Shown one piece after another: positions 54,108-64,000 of a stretch of DNA of 64,000 bases. Every line of letters begins with the position of its first letter. Within the stretch, counting starts at the first letter, position 1. Location: positions 62,001 to 126,000 of the forward strand of contig NZ_VSST01000019.1 of NCBI RefSeq assembly GCF_019402665.1. Direction: 5' to 3'. Made by a program: the position numbers and the translations under genes. The notes beneath the pieces were generated by a model. That model saw only the letters and a list, made by a program, of their open reading frames with translations, made no database searches and was not told where the DNA came from. The DNA comes from Bradyrhizobium canariense. Its GTDB lineage: Bacteria; Pseudomonadota; Alphaproteobacteria; Rhizobiales; Xanthobacteraceae.

Positions 54108-55007
54108 ATGCTCCCCTATGTCACGCACGATCCGCGATTTGCCCGCCTGGTCTTTGGTCACGCCAATCTCGAAAAACTCACCAGCGGCTGCCGCTGGGCC
54201 GAAGGACCCGCTTACTTTCCGGCCGGCCGCTATTTGATCTGGTCCGACATTCCGAGCAACCGGATGATGCGCTTCGACGAGACGGATTCATCGGTGTCGG
54301 TGTTCCGCTCGCCGAGCTTCAACTCGAACGGCAACACGACCGATCGCGAGGGGCGGCTGGTCACTTGCGAGCACTTCATGCGCCGCATCACCCGGACCGA
54401 GCACGACGGCTCCATCACGGTGCTTGCCGAACAGTTCGAAGGGCGTCGGCTGAACTCGCCCAACGATGTCGTGGTGAAATCGGACGGCTCGATCTGGTTT
54501 TCGGATCCGACCTACGGCATCGACAGCGATTACGAGGGCCGACATGCCAAATCCGAGATTGGCGCCTCCAACGTGTACCGGATCGATCCAGCGGGCGGCG
54601 AGATCAGCCTGGTCGTCTCTGACCGCGTGCAGCCGAACGGGCTGGCGTTCTCGCCAGACGAGAAGCTGCTTTATGTCGCCGATACCGGCGCGACCCACGT
54701 CGACGGGCTGCCCGCGACGATCTGGTCCTACAAGGTGCAGGGAAACGAGGTCGCTGAGCCCTCGCTGTTTTCCACCTGCCCCGACGGGCTCTATGACGGA
54801 TTTCGCTGCGACATCCATGGCAACATCTGGACGTCGGCGGGACGGAGCGTGTTCTGCTACGGGACCGACGGGACGCATATCGGCACGATCCCGATCGGTG
54901 AGATCGTGGCGAATGTCTGTTTCGGCGGTCCACGGCGCAACCGCCTATACATTTGCGGACAGACCTCGTTGTATTCGATCTTCCTCAATACGCGCGCGGC
55001 CGTGTAA
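54108..55007 (+). CDS. SMP-30/gluconolactonase family protein
   Basis: The 299-residue six-bladed beta-propeller starts at the ATG at 54108, preceded by a very good GAAGGAGG site; a longer frame from 53895 is rejected. Metal and active-site motifs include WAEGPAYF near the N-terminus, LNSPNDVVVKSDGSIWFSDP and VQPNGLAFSPDEKLLYVAD. It hydrolyses sugar lactones to aldonic acids. It pairs with the divergent aldo/keto reductase, and the sugar ABC importer follows convergently. Substrate specificity cannot be read from sequence. Confidence 0.9.
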   Translation: MLPYVTHDPRFARLVFGHANLEKLTSGCRWAEGPAYFPAGRYLIWSDIPSNRMMRFDETDSSVSVFRSPSFNSNGNTTDREGRLVTCEHFMRRITRTEHDGSITVLAEQFEGRRLNSPNDVVVKSDGSIWFSDPTYGIDSDYEGRHAKSEIGASNVYRIDPAGGEISLVVSDRVQPNGLAFSPDEKLLYVADTGATHVDGLPATIWSYKVQGNEVAEPSLFSTCPDGLYDGFRCDIHGNIWTSAGRSVFCYGTDGTHIGTIPIGEIVANVCFGGPRRNRLYICGQTSLYSIFLNTRAAV

Positions 55008-55022
55008 GCTTAGGCCGGCCAT

Positions 55023-55982
55023 CTAGCTCGTGACGCGTTCGCCCCGCCCGTAGACGAGCAGCATGAAGATGATAACGAGACCATAGATCACCTGGCGGCC
55101 CGCCTCCGGCATCTCCATGATCGACAATACGCTGTTCAGGAGCACGATCAGGACGACGCCGATCAGCGTGCCGAGATAGCGGCCGCGGCCGCCGAGGATG
55201 TTGGTGCCTCCAATCACGACGGCGGCGATCGAGGGCAGCAGATAGGCGTCTCCCATGCCTTGGTAGGCCTTGGTGGAATAGCCGGCGAGCAGCACGCCCG
55301 CGAGCGCGGCAGCAAGGCCGCAGAGCACGAAGCAGACCACCGTGACGCGGCGCGTGTTGACGCCGGCCAGATAGGCCGCCGCCTCCTTGTTGCCGATGGC
55401 GTAGATGTAGCGGCCGAGCGACATGCGCTGCAGGATGACGACCACCAGCACGGACACCGCGGCCCAGACGAACAGCGCGTTGGGAATGCCGAGCGTACGA
55501 TCGCCCGCCAGCATCCGCATCAGGTCGGTCGCCCCGGTCTGCGGTGCGTAGCCGCCAGTATGCGCGACCATCAGGCCGCGCATCACGGCATTCACGCCCA
55601 GCGTAAAGATCATCGAGGGGACCCGCAGATACGCGACCCCGACGCCGTTGACGAGCCCGACCAGAACGCCGACCCCGAGCCCGACCGGAATTGCGAGAGG
55701 ACCGCCGACCGAGGTCGCCATCATGGCCGCGGCGGCGAGCGTCCAGGGCACCGACAGGTCGATCTGCGCGATCAGGATCACGATCATCATGCCGGCCGAG
55801 ACGATCCCGAGGAACGCACCGATCTGCAATTGCTGCAGAAGATAGGCCGGAGACAACAGGGGAGCGCTGCCGAAACGGGCGAATGTGTAAACCGTACCCG
55901 CGACGAGAATGACGACGATGAACGCCGCCGCAATCAGGATCGGGCGGTCGTCGCGCGAGAGACTGAATGAGGCCGCCGTCAT
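55023..55982 (-). CDS. Sugar ABC transporter permease (RbsC-like), second subunit
   Basis: The 319-residue permease of the ribose/xylose-type family starts at the ATG at 55982, overlapping the first permease stop by 4 nt. It has about eight to ten helices and the family motif GGTNILGGRGRYLGTLIG. It pairs with the 55979-57091 permease to form the transmembrane heterodimer, an arrangement seen in RbsC/YtfT-YjfF-type systems. It is the last gene of this operon. Confidence 0.9.
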   Translation of the reverse strand: MTAASFSLSRDDRPILIAAAFIVVILVAGTVYTFARFGSAPLLSPAYLLQQLQIGAFLGIVSAGMMIVILIAQIDLSVPWTLAAAAMMATSVGGPLAIPVGLGVGVLVGLVNGVGVAYLRVPSMIFTLGVNAVMRGLMVAHTGGYAPQTGATDLMRMLAGDRTLGIPNALFVWAAVSVLVVVILQRMSLGRYIYAIGNKEAAAYLAGVNTRRVTVVCFVLCGLAAALAGVLLAGYSTKAYQGMGDAYLLPSIAAVVIGGTNILGGRGRYLGTLIGVVLIVLLNSVLSIMEMPEAGRQVIYGLVIIFMLLVYGRGERVTS

Positions 55983-57083
55983 CGAAACAGCTCCAGCGTG
56001 TTCTTGACGCGTAGCATGCCCAACGCGCCGATGCTGACGGCAGCGAGCAGGATCACGCCCTCGAACAGCGGCTGCAGAAGAGGGGCAATGTCGAAGATGC
56101 GGAAGAAGAAGGAAATCACGCGCAAGACCATGGCCCCGAAGATCGACCCGATCGCACTGCCGGTTCCGCCAAGCAGCGAAGTGCCGCCGATCACCACGGA
56201 GGCGATCGAGTTGAGCGTATAGGCGCCGGCCTGCGGAATGTCCGCATTCCCAGACGACGTCTGGATAGCAAGGAAGAGACCGCCGCAGCCGGCGAAGAAG
56301 CCCGCGAGCGTGAAGGCGGCGATCTTGGCGCGCTCGATCGGAAGGCCGGACATATAAGCCGCGCCCTCGGCCGAGCCGATCGCATAGACGGCGCGGCCGA
56401 GAACGGAGCGGCGGAACGGCACCCACACCAGCAGCGGAATGAGAACGAGAAGCACAAAGGGCACCGGGATCCAGGCGAACGGCGCAAACCAGGCAGCCGC
56501 GCCATCGTCGAAGATGTGCACGGTCGAGGCGAAATCGCCGAGCGAGTTAGTCAGCGCCCAGTTCAGATCAACATCGATCTTGCCGCCCGGGGTCGGACGC
56601 AGGAAAAGCGCGATGCCGATGTAGACCGCGCCGGTCGCAAGCGTCGCGATGATCGGCTGGATGCGCCCATAGACGACGACGCAACCATTGATAAAGCCGG
56701 CAGCCGCGCCGATCGCAAGGCACACGGCGATCCCGAGCAGAATGCCGCTCACGCCGCCCGGAAAGGTGCCGAGGCCGAGATGCACGCCGAACATGTCGAG
56801 ATGCAGCGGCGCACCACCTGCCGCGCCGGTCAGGAGGTAGCTCGCAAAGCAGCCCACCATGGTCATGACCGCTCCGACGGAGAGATCAAGGCCCGACATC
56901 AAGACCGGCACTGTCTGCGCCATCGCCAGCATGGCGAGCGCAAAGATTTCGTCGCCATTCTGCACCAGCACGGCGGAGGAGAAACCGCGGGGATGCGCGG
57001 CGTTGTAGAAAATGTAGAGGGCACAGAACAACAGGATGGCGGTGACCAGACCGATGTTCTGGCGGATCCTGATCGCGATATCG

Positions 57084-57091
<8 letters not shown>
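55979..57091 (-). CDS. Sugar ABC transporter permease (RbsC-like), first subunit
   Basis: The 370-residue permease starts at the ATG at 57091, overlapping the ATPase stop by 8 nt; an upstream in-frame start at 57124 is less likely. It has about ten helices and the motif GGTSLLGGTGSAIGSIFGA, typical of this family's cytoplasmic loop. It overlaps the second permease by 4 nt, so both are made together. Confidence 0.9.
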
Positions 57092-58625
<1,534 letters not shown>

Positions 58626-58646
58626 GCCCGGGCCTTCACGCGACGG

Positions 58647-58668
58647 CGGCCCGGCGAATGCCGGGCCG
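58647..58668 (-). terminator. Intercistronic hairpin between binding-protein and ATPase genes
   Basis: CGGCCCGGC-GAAT-GCCGGGCCG has perfect 9-bp GC-rich arms and lies 23 nt after the binding-protein stop on the transcribed strand. No U-tract follows. Such hairpins between the first gene and the rest of an ABC operon typically stabilise the upstream mRNA and reduce read-through, giving excess binding protein. Confidence 0.6.
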
Positions 58669-58691
58669 TGACAGAGACATCGCTGGAGCCG

Positions 58692-59822
58692 TCACTGGGT
58701 GTTCTTCTCGCTCTGCGACATGATCTCCGGCGCAGTGAAGTTCACGCCGCACGGCGTGAACTGATTCGGCGCGAAGAAGTTGGCATTGAGCTCAGGCCAG
58801 TAATTCGTGCCGGGCTTGAGATCCTTGTAGGTCGCCACTGGAATCGGGATCGAGATCAGCTGCGGCATAATGTTGCCCTGCAGCGCCGAGATCGCCGCCT
58901 TGGTCGCGATCGCCACCAGCGCCGGCGATTGGCCGTAGGACATTCCCTTCAGTCCGTCCTTGGCGTGATCGGCGATCTGCTTGCGGTACTCGTTCTCGCC
59001 CTCACCCGACATCGGCACAAAGGGATGCTTGGCAGCCATCAGCGCCTGCACGGTGCCGTCGGATCCGCCCTGGGTGAATACTCCATCGAAATGGCCATGC
59101 ACTGCTAGCGCATCCGCAGTCACCTTCTGCGAGGTGCCGGTGTCCCAATTACCCACCACCTCGGTGATTTTGAAGCTGTTGCCGGGCGATTCTAGTACCT
59201 CGCGGAAACCGAGATGACGGTCGCGGTCGACGGAATTTCCCGGCAGGCCGCGGACTTCAAGGATGTCGCCGGATTTCTTGCCGCTCTCGTCGATCAGCCA
59301 TTTGGCCGACATCCGGCCCATTTCCTTCTGGTCCTCGTTGACCATCATCACCTTGTCGGTGTCGAGGACGTTGTCGAACGGCACCACCACGACGTTGTTC
59401 TTGTCGGCAAGACGGATGATGCGATCAAAACCGTCGGGAGCGACCGCAATGGTAACGATTGCGTCGAAGCCTTGGTTGATGAAGTCCTCCATCGCGCCAA
59501 GTTGCGCCGCCACATCGGTCCCGGTGGAAACGACCTTGAACTCCTTGATGTTCTCTTTGATACCCGGCTGATCGGCGAAAGCCTTGGCAGTCTTCACCAT
59601 CTGGATGCGCCAGGTGTTGCCGACAAAACCGTTGACCAGCGCGATCCTGTAGGGGCCCGCCTTCTTGGGCCACTGAAAGAATTTGGTCTCGGACGACCAT
59701 GGCTTGAAGCAGGCGGGGTCGGCGCCCGGGCCGGAGACGACCTTAGGACCTGCCAGAGCACTCACCGATGACAACAGCAAGCCGGCGCAAGCCAGCCCCG
59801 TCAGACGAAGCGTCCACACCAT
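58692..59822 (-). CDS. Sugar ABC transporter substrate-binding protein (RbsB-like)
   Basis: The 376-residue periplasmic protein starts at the ATG at 59822 with AGGGAG upstream. The signal peptide is TLRLTGLACAGLLLSSVSALA. The type I sugar-binding fold is shown by RIALVNGFVGNTWRIQM and DAIVTIAVAPDGFDR, both RbsB-like. Two cysteines (ACFKPW near the mature start, PCGVNF near the end) may bond. It is the first gene of the operon and determines ligand specificity; the ligand is not predictable here. Confidence 0.92.
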   Translation of the reverse strand: MVWTLRLTGLACAGLLLSSVSALAGPKVVSGPGADPACFKPWSSETKFFQWPKKAGPYRIALVNGFVGNTWRIQMVKTAKAFADQPGIKENIKEFKVVSTGTDVAAQLGAMEDFINQGFDAIVTIAVAPDGFDRIIRLADKNNVVVVPFDNVLDTDKVMMVNEDQKEMGRMSAKWLIDESGKKSGDILEVRGLPGNSVDRDRHLGFREVLESPGNSFKITEVVGNWDTGTSQKVTADALAVHGHFDGVFTQGGSDGTVQALMAAKHPFVPMSGEGENEYRKQIADHAKDGLKGMSYGQSPALVAIATKAAISALQGNIMPQLISIPIPVATYKDLKPGTNYWPELNANFFAPNQFTPCGVNFTAPEIMSQSEKNTQ

Positions 59823-60512
59823 GTCGTGTCTCCCTGAGCGTTTGTGTTCCACCCTAACGCGGCGCGTAGCCATGCCGGGAATTGACCTTCCCGTGCGCGT
59901 GTTGCGTTAGGATGGCACGCAACTTGCGATGCTGACAAGCCGAGGGCGGACGCTCCGGCGCGAGACACGATCTGCACGCACGGCCAACCGACGACAATTG
60001 CGGGAAGCAGAAAACGTAACAATGACAGTCGGATGTTCGTGGGCGGCAAGGGATTGTGCAACGGCGAAGCTGGCCGTGGCCGGCCTTTCATGGTGGCATC
60101 CACGCGCGTGACGAAAAAAATGACACTCAGGGAAAAGTGTGAATCGCGACGCGAAGCCGAACGAAGCCCGCTTGCTGAAGCTGGGTTGAAGCCAGAAGCC
60201 CGGACTACTTGCTTTCGTCCGGCAGGGTCGCGTAGCGCTCCTTCGCTGAGATGATCGCTGTAGGAACGCCGATCGCTCGCAGCTCCTCACTCAGCAGCTC
60301 GAAGACGCGATCAGGTATCGCACTGCGACGTGGCTGGCGAACATCTCGCTTGCTTGACACGTTCTGGAGTGCCGGTCTCTAATCTCCCTCAAGGTCCTGC
60401 GGTTGGACAGGCAACTCTTTCTGCCCCCAAGCAAGAACAGGCTCGACTGCCCCCACCCATCGACTCTCAGATCGAGGGTGCGGAATCCAAGATAGTTTCC
60501 TGGGAGGGAACA
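59823..60512. other. 690-nt divergent control region between two sugar ABC operons
   Basis: No supported gene lies here; frames on both strands lack domains and start sites. It holds the promoters for the minus-strand importer and the plus-strand importer. A good sigma-70-type promoter for the latter is at 60354-60383. The middle (60112-60140) has an A-rich run, and the rest shows nothing I can assign. No LacI/DeoR-type regulator gene is present in the window for either system. Confidence 0.45.
60354..60383 (+). promoter_or_regulatory. Sigma-70-like promoter for the second sugar ABC operon
   Basis: TTGACA at 60354-60359 matches the -35 consensus, and TCTAAT at 60378-60383 matches TATAAT in five of six positions, separated by 18 nt. 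It would start transcription near 60390 and give a leader of about 120 nt before the binding-protein ATG at 60513. Confidence 0.55.
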
Positions 60513-61514
60513 ATGGACAGACGTCAGACGCTCAAGCTGATCGGTGGTACGGCCGCGTTTGCCGGTGCCGGTTTTCCGGGCCTTGCCTTTGCGCAAGCCC
60601 AAAAGGAAATGGTCACGGTCGTGAAGATCGCGGGAATTCCGTGGTTCAACGCACTTGAAAAGGGAATCCAGAAGGGTGCGAAGGACTTCAGCATTAATGC
60701 CACTATGGTTGGCCCGGCGAACGTCGATCCGGCACAGCAAGTAAAGCTCCTTGAGGATCTGATTGCCAAGAAAGTCAACGTGATCGGCTTGGTCCCGCTT
60801 GATGTAAAAGTCTGCGAGCCCGTGCTGAAGCGCGCCCAGGCCGCCGGAATCAAGGTCATCACGCATGAGGGTCCGGAACAGGAAGGTCGTGACTGGAATG
60901 TGGAATTGATCGACTCCGTTCGCTTCGGCGAGGTGCAGATGGAACGTCTCGCCAAGGACATGGGCGGCGAAGGTGATTATGTGGTCTATGTCGGGACTCT
61001 TACGACGCCGCTTCACAACAAATGGGCCGATGCCGCGATTGCCTACCAGCAGAAGAATTTTCCGAAAATGAAGCTCGTCGCCGACCGCTTCCCCGGCGCC
61101 GACGAGATCGACACCAGCCAACGCACGACGCTCGACGTGATCAAGGCCTATCCGAACCTGCGTGGTATTCTCGGCTTCGGTTCGAATGGACCTATCGGGG
61201 CCGGAAATGCTGTGCGTCAACAACGCCTTGGCAAGAAGATCGCCGTGGTCGGCACCGTGCTGCCGAGCCAGGCGAAGTCGCTTATCGCGGACGATACGAT
61301 CCGCGAAGGTTTTCTGTGGAATCCCACCGATGCGGGATACGCGATGGTCGCGGTGGCCAAACTCGTGCTCGATGGCAAACCGATCACGGATGGCGTCGAT
61401 GTACCCGGCCTTGGCAAGGCAGCCGTCGACGTTGCAGGAAAGCAGATCAAGGTGGACAAGATCATGCGCATCAACAAGGAAACCATCGACGGGCTGATCG
61501 CCGGAGGGCTCTAG
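60513..61514 (+). CDS. Sugar ABC transporter substrate-binding protein (RhaS/LsrB-like)
   Basis: The 333-residue periplasmic protein starts at the ATG at 60513 with GGGAGGG upstream. Its leader MDRRQTLKLIGGTAAFAGAGF is twin-arginine-like. The fold motifs VVKIAGIPWFNALEKGIQKGA and NVIGLVPLDVKVCEPVLKRA place it in the RhaS/LsrB/autoinducer-2-type sugar-binding group. It leads an operon with the ATPase and a permease. Ligand unknown; rhamnose-, ribose- or AI-2-type sugars are possible by family resemblance only. Confidence 0.9.
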   Translation: MDRRQTLKLIGGTAAFAGAGFPGLAFAQAQKEMVTVVKIAGIPWFNALEKGIQKGAKDFSINATMVGPANVDPAQQVKLLEDLIAKKVNVIGLVPLDVKVCEPVLKRAQAAGIKVITHEGPEQEGRDWNVELIDSVRFGEVQMERLAKDMGGEGDYVVYVGTLTTPLHNKWADAAIAYQQKNFPKMKLVADRFPGADEIDTSQRTTLDVIKAYPNLRGILGFGSNGPIGAGNAVRQQRLGKKIAVVGTVLPSQAKSLIADDTIREGFLWNPTDAGYAMVAVAKLVLDGKPITDGVDVPGLGKAAVDVAGKQIKVDKIMRINKETIDGLIAGGL

Positions 61515-61543
61515 GCCGACACCCGTTTAGTCGCCTCATCGCG

Positions 61544-61576
61544 CTGCATTCCCGGCCCTTCCGGTCGGGAATGCAG
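61544..61576 (+). terminator. Intercistronic hairpin between binding-protein and ATPase genes
   Basis: CTGCATTCCCG and CGGGAATGCAG (11-bp perfect arms) are separated by an 11-nt loop that can pair further. It lies 30 nt after the binding-protein stop and 48 nt before the ATPase start. There is no T-run. It occupies the same position as the hairpin in the other sugar operon (58647-58668) and probably uncouples binding-protein levels from the rest. Confidence 0.6.
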
Positions 61577-61623
61577 TACCACTCGAGTGATCGCACGATC
61601 GAACGTCCATTGCAGGCGAACCT

Positions 61624-63108
61624 TTGGCGACTTTCCTGGAGATGTCCGACATATCGAAGCGCTTCGGCGGCGTGCACGCGCTCCGCGGCGTCGATTTCAC
61701 TCTGGAAGTCGGCGAGGTGCATTGCCTGGTCGGTGAAAACGGCTCCGGAAAATCCACACTGATCAAGATCATTTCGGGCGTCGAGGCAGCGGAGCCTGGC
61801 GGCCGCATCGCAATTTCCGGCAAGGAATATCCCAAACTAAACCCGGTCTACTCCACGCATTGCGGCATTCAGGTCATCTACCAGGATCTTTCGCTATTCC
61901 CCAACCTCACCGTCGCCGAGAATATCGCGATGGCGCACCATCTTGGCGGCCTCCATTCGGTGAACTGGGCCTCAATGCGCGCCACCGCGAAGACCACAAT
62001 GGCAAGGATCGGCGTCGAGTTCGACCCGGACGCGAAAGTCTCAGAGCTCAGCATTGCCGGACGCCAGCTGATCGCGATCTGCCGCGCCTTGGCTGCGGAT
62101 GCCAAACTCCTGATTATGGATGAGCCGACGGCATCGTTGACCCGCCACGAGGTGAACGCCCTGATCGCGCTCGTAAGGGAGCTGAAGCGTGCTGGCATCT
62201 GCGTCGTTTTCGTCAGTCACCGTCTCGACGAGGTGCTTGAAATCGCCGAACGCGTAACGGTACTGCGGGATGGCGCCAAAGTCGGTACTTTTGCTGCAGA
62301 CACAATCGACGGTGGGAAACTCAGCCATCTGATGACCGGTAAGTCCTTCGAGTATCAGGTACAGGCGCCTGAGCTTGCCGCTGGCCCGGTCGTGCTGGAA
62401 GTGAAGGGCCTTGGCCGCCAGGGTGAGTATGAGGATGTAAGCTTGCAGTTGCGCGCAGGGGAAGTGGTGGGTCTCACCGGTCTGCTCGGCTCGGGTCGAA
62501 CCGAACTCGCGCTATCGCTGTTCGGCATGAAGCCGCCCGACCGCGGCACCATCTTGCTTGACGGGCAGCCGATCGCGCTCCGGACAAATGCAGAGGCGAT
62601 CGATCGAGGGATCGCCTATGTATCCGAGGATAGGCTTACGCTTGGTCTCATCCTGAATCAGTCCGTCACGGCGAACGTCACGCTCACCGTGCTGGAACGT
62701 CTGGCTGGCGCATTCGGCCTGATTGCCGCAGGCGCGCGACAGAGCCATGTGGCTCGGTGGGTCTCCGAACTCGGGATTAAGGTCTCCAACCCGGCCAACG
62801 CGGTGAAGACCCTCTCCGGGGGCAATCAGCAGCGGGTCGTGCTCGCCAAATGGATGGCGACCAGCCCGCGGGTGCTCATCCTCGATAGTCCTACGGTGGG
62901 CGTCGACATCAGCGCCAAGGACGGAATCTATGAAATCATCCGGCGGCTGGCCCGCGACGGCGTTGCGGTGCTGATGATATCAGACGAAATCCCGGAGGTC
63001 CTTTATCATAGTCATCGCGTGCTGGTGATGCGGGAAGGACGTTTGACAACCGATGTGGCTGCCGCAGCCACTTCCGAAGATGCGCTTCGGCAGGCCGTCA
63101 ATGCCTGA
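61624..63108 (+). CDS. Sugar ABC transporter ATP-binding protein (two ATPase domains)
   Basis: The 494-residue RbsA-like fused ATPase has a first domain with Walker A GENGSGKST near residues 38-46 and Walker B LLIMDEPTASL, and a second domain with a degenerate Walker A (GLLGSGRTE), signature LSGGNQQR and Walker B LILDSPTVGVD. The start is a TTG at 61624, with AGGCGA 6-7 nt upstream, giving MATFLEMSDISKRFGG. The ATG at 61642 is an alternative but has no spacing for a site. The stop overlaps the permease start by 8 nt. Confidence 0.92.
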   Translation: MATFLEMSDISKRFGGVHALRGVDFTLEVGEVHCLVGENGSGKSTLIKIISGVEAAEPGGRIAISGKEYPKLNPVYSTHCGIQVIYQDLSLFPNLTVAENIAMAHHLGGLHSVNWASMRATAKTTMARIGVEFDPDAKVSELSIAGRQLIAICRALAADAKLLIMDEPTASLTRHEVNALIALVRELKRAGICVVFVSHRLDEVLEIAERVTVLRDGAKVGTFAADTIDGGKLSHLMTGKSFEYQVQAPELAAGPVVLEVKGLGRQGEYEDVSLQLRAGEVVGLTGLLGSGRTELALSLFGMKPPDRGTILLDGQPIALRTNAEAIDRGIAYVSEDRLTLGLILNQSVTANVTLTVLERLAGAFGLIAAGARQSHVARWVSELGIKVSNPANAVKTLSGGNQQRVVLAKWMATSPRVLILDSPTVGVDISAKDGIYEIIRRLARDGVAVLMISDEIPEVLYHSHRVLVMREGRLTTDVAAAATSEDALRQAVNA

Positions 63109-64000
63109 ATCGCGCATTGCATCATTTGGGAGGTTTCGTCGCAGCCATGAGTTCTGGCTGCTGATGGTAATCCTCGGGCTCTGCGCCAGCTTGGGCTTCG
63201 CGAATGCCCAATTCCTGACCGTGCAGAATCTGTTTGATCTGCTGACCTCCTACGCCTTCGTCGGCGTCCTGGCGCTCGGACTATTGGTCGTGCTGATCGC
63301 CGGGGGTATCGACATCTCGTTCACCGCCACCGCGTCCGTGGCGCAATATGTCACACTCTCGCTTGCCAATGCTTACGGCGCGAACTGGATCAGCGTCTTT
63401 GCGATCGCGATTGGGATTGGCGGTGCGCTGGGTGGCCTCAATGCGATCTTCATCCAGAAACTTCGAATACCATCGATCATCGTTTCGGTCGCAACTCTGA
63501 ACATTTTCTATGGACTTCTGATCTTCTTCACCGGCGGCAAATACATCTATTCGTTGCCCGACTGGTTTGCGACCGGAATATTCTGGTTCGAATTCGAATG
63601 GGGCAAGGATAGCTCGTACGGCATCAACCTGCAGATCCTTGCGCTCGCGCTGGCGTTTCTCGTCACCTGGCTCCTGCTTAATCGAACTAATATCGGCCGG
63701 CAAATCTATGCCATGGGAGGCAATGCCGACGCTGCACAGCGGCTCGGCTTCCACATTTTCGGTCTCAACATACTGGTCTATTGCTACATGGGTGTCATGG
63801 CCGGAATCGCCTCCCTGATCCAGGCACAACTCGCGCAATCCGTTGCCCCGACAGTGCTGGTAGGCAAGGAACTCGATGTGGTCGCCGCCGTCGTGCTGGG
63901 CGGCGCCAGCTTGATGGGCGGCGTCGGCACAGTCCTCGGCACGTTTTTGGGCCTGACACTGCTCGCGGTGCTCCAAAACGGAATCATTTTGTTGGGCGTT
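63101..64000 (+). CDS. Sugar ABC transporter permease, truncated by window end
   Basis: The frame opens at the ATG at 63101, overlapping the ATPase stop by 8 nt, and runs without a stop to the window edge (300 codons). It encodes the first eight or so helices of an RbsC/LsrC-type permease, with VVLIAGGIDISFTATAS and the cytoplasmic-loop motif GGASLMGGVGTVLGTFLG. The 3' end is missing only because the window stops. A second permease may follow, as in the other importer. Confidence 0.9.
   Translation, partial: MPESRIASFGRFRRSHEFWLLMVILGLCASLGFANAQFLTVQNLFDLLTSYAFVGVLALGLLVVLIAGGIDISFTATASVAQYVTLSLANAYGANWISVFAIAIGIGGALGGLNAIFIQKLRIPSIIVSVATLNIFYGLLIFFTGGKYIYSLPDWFATGIFWFEFEWGKDSSYGINLQILALALAFLVTWLLLNRTNIGRQIYAMGGNADAAQRLGFHIFGLNILVYCYMGVMAGIASLIQAQLAQSVAPTVLVGKELDVVAAVVLGGASLMGGVGTVLGTFLGLTLLAVLQNGIILLGV

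Noticed and set aside
59907-60290. A 127-codon minus-strand frame in the divergent control region of the sugar operons
   Set aside because: Ser/Arg-rich product without a domain or ribosome-binding site, in a region that must hold two promoters.

Overview
The window is GC-rich alphaproteobacterial chromosome, most likely Bradyrhizobium or a close relative. This is inferred from the gene families, the many secreted small proteins, the large winged-helix/NB-ARC/TPR regulators and an intergenic block that looks like repeats common in Bradyrhizobium. No tRNA, rRNA, CRISPR array, transposase or phage gene was seen. Genes are dense and mostly in short operons with 4-14 nt overlaps.

Layout. (1) 44-7962, minus strand: a complete biotin-independent malonate decarboxylase operon (MBL hydrolase, mdcA, C, D, E, G, B, an AEC transporter, mdcH), with a secreted alpha/beta hydrolase upstream. 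(2) 9162-16123, plus strand: a small secreted protein, a low-complexity secreted protein, an MdtA/MdtB-type RND efflux pair and a PAS histidine kinase. (3) 16138-19926: a YdeP-type molybdopterin oxidoreductase divergent from a bicupin oxalate decarboxylase. (4) 20010-27198, minus strand: a respiratory and stress run of a membrane-anchored catalase-like peroxidase, cytochrome b561, Dps, HdeD, FdhD, YoaK and a CIO-type cytochrome bd oxidase.

(5) 27550-41988: an SDR followed by three paralogous regulators of about 960 residues (OmpR-type winged helix, NB-ARC ATPase, TPR-like tail), two orphan periplasmic ligand-binding proteins and several tiny secreted proteins. (6) 42028-50369, minus strand: a co-directional response regulator, histidine kinase, RpoH-family sigma factor, RND pump, membrane fusion protein and a second low-complexity secreted protein. 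(7) 50859-52880: small secreted proteins and a non-coding repeat block. (8) 52881-64000: an aldo/keto reductase and an SMP-30 lactonase next to a sugar ABC importer, then a second, divergent sugar ABC importer whose permease runs off the window.

Functionally, the window combines catabolism of small dicarboxylates (malonate, oxalate, formate) and sugars with defence functions: two efflux pumps, an alternative oxidase, peroxidase, Dps and HdeD. The least explained parts are the trio of STAND-type regulators with orphan binding proteins, the efflux operon with its own sigma factor, and the low-complexity secreted proteins that sit beside both RND fusion-protein genes.
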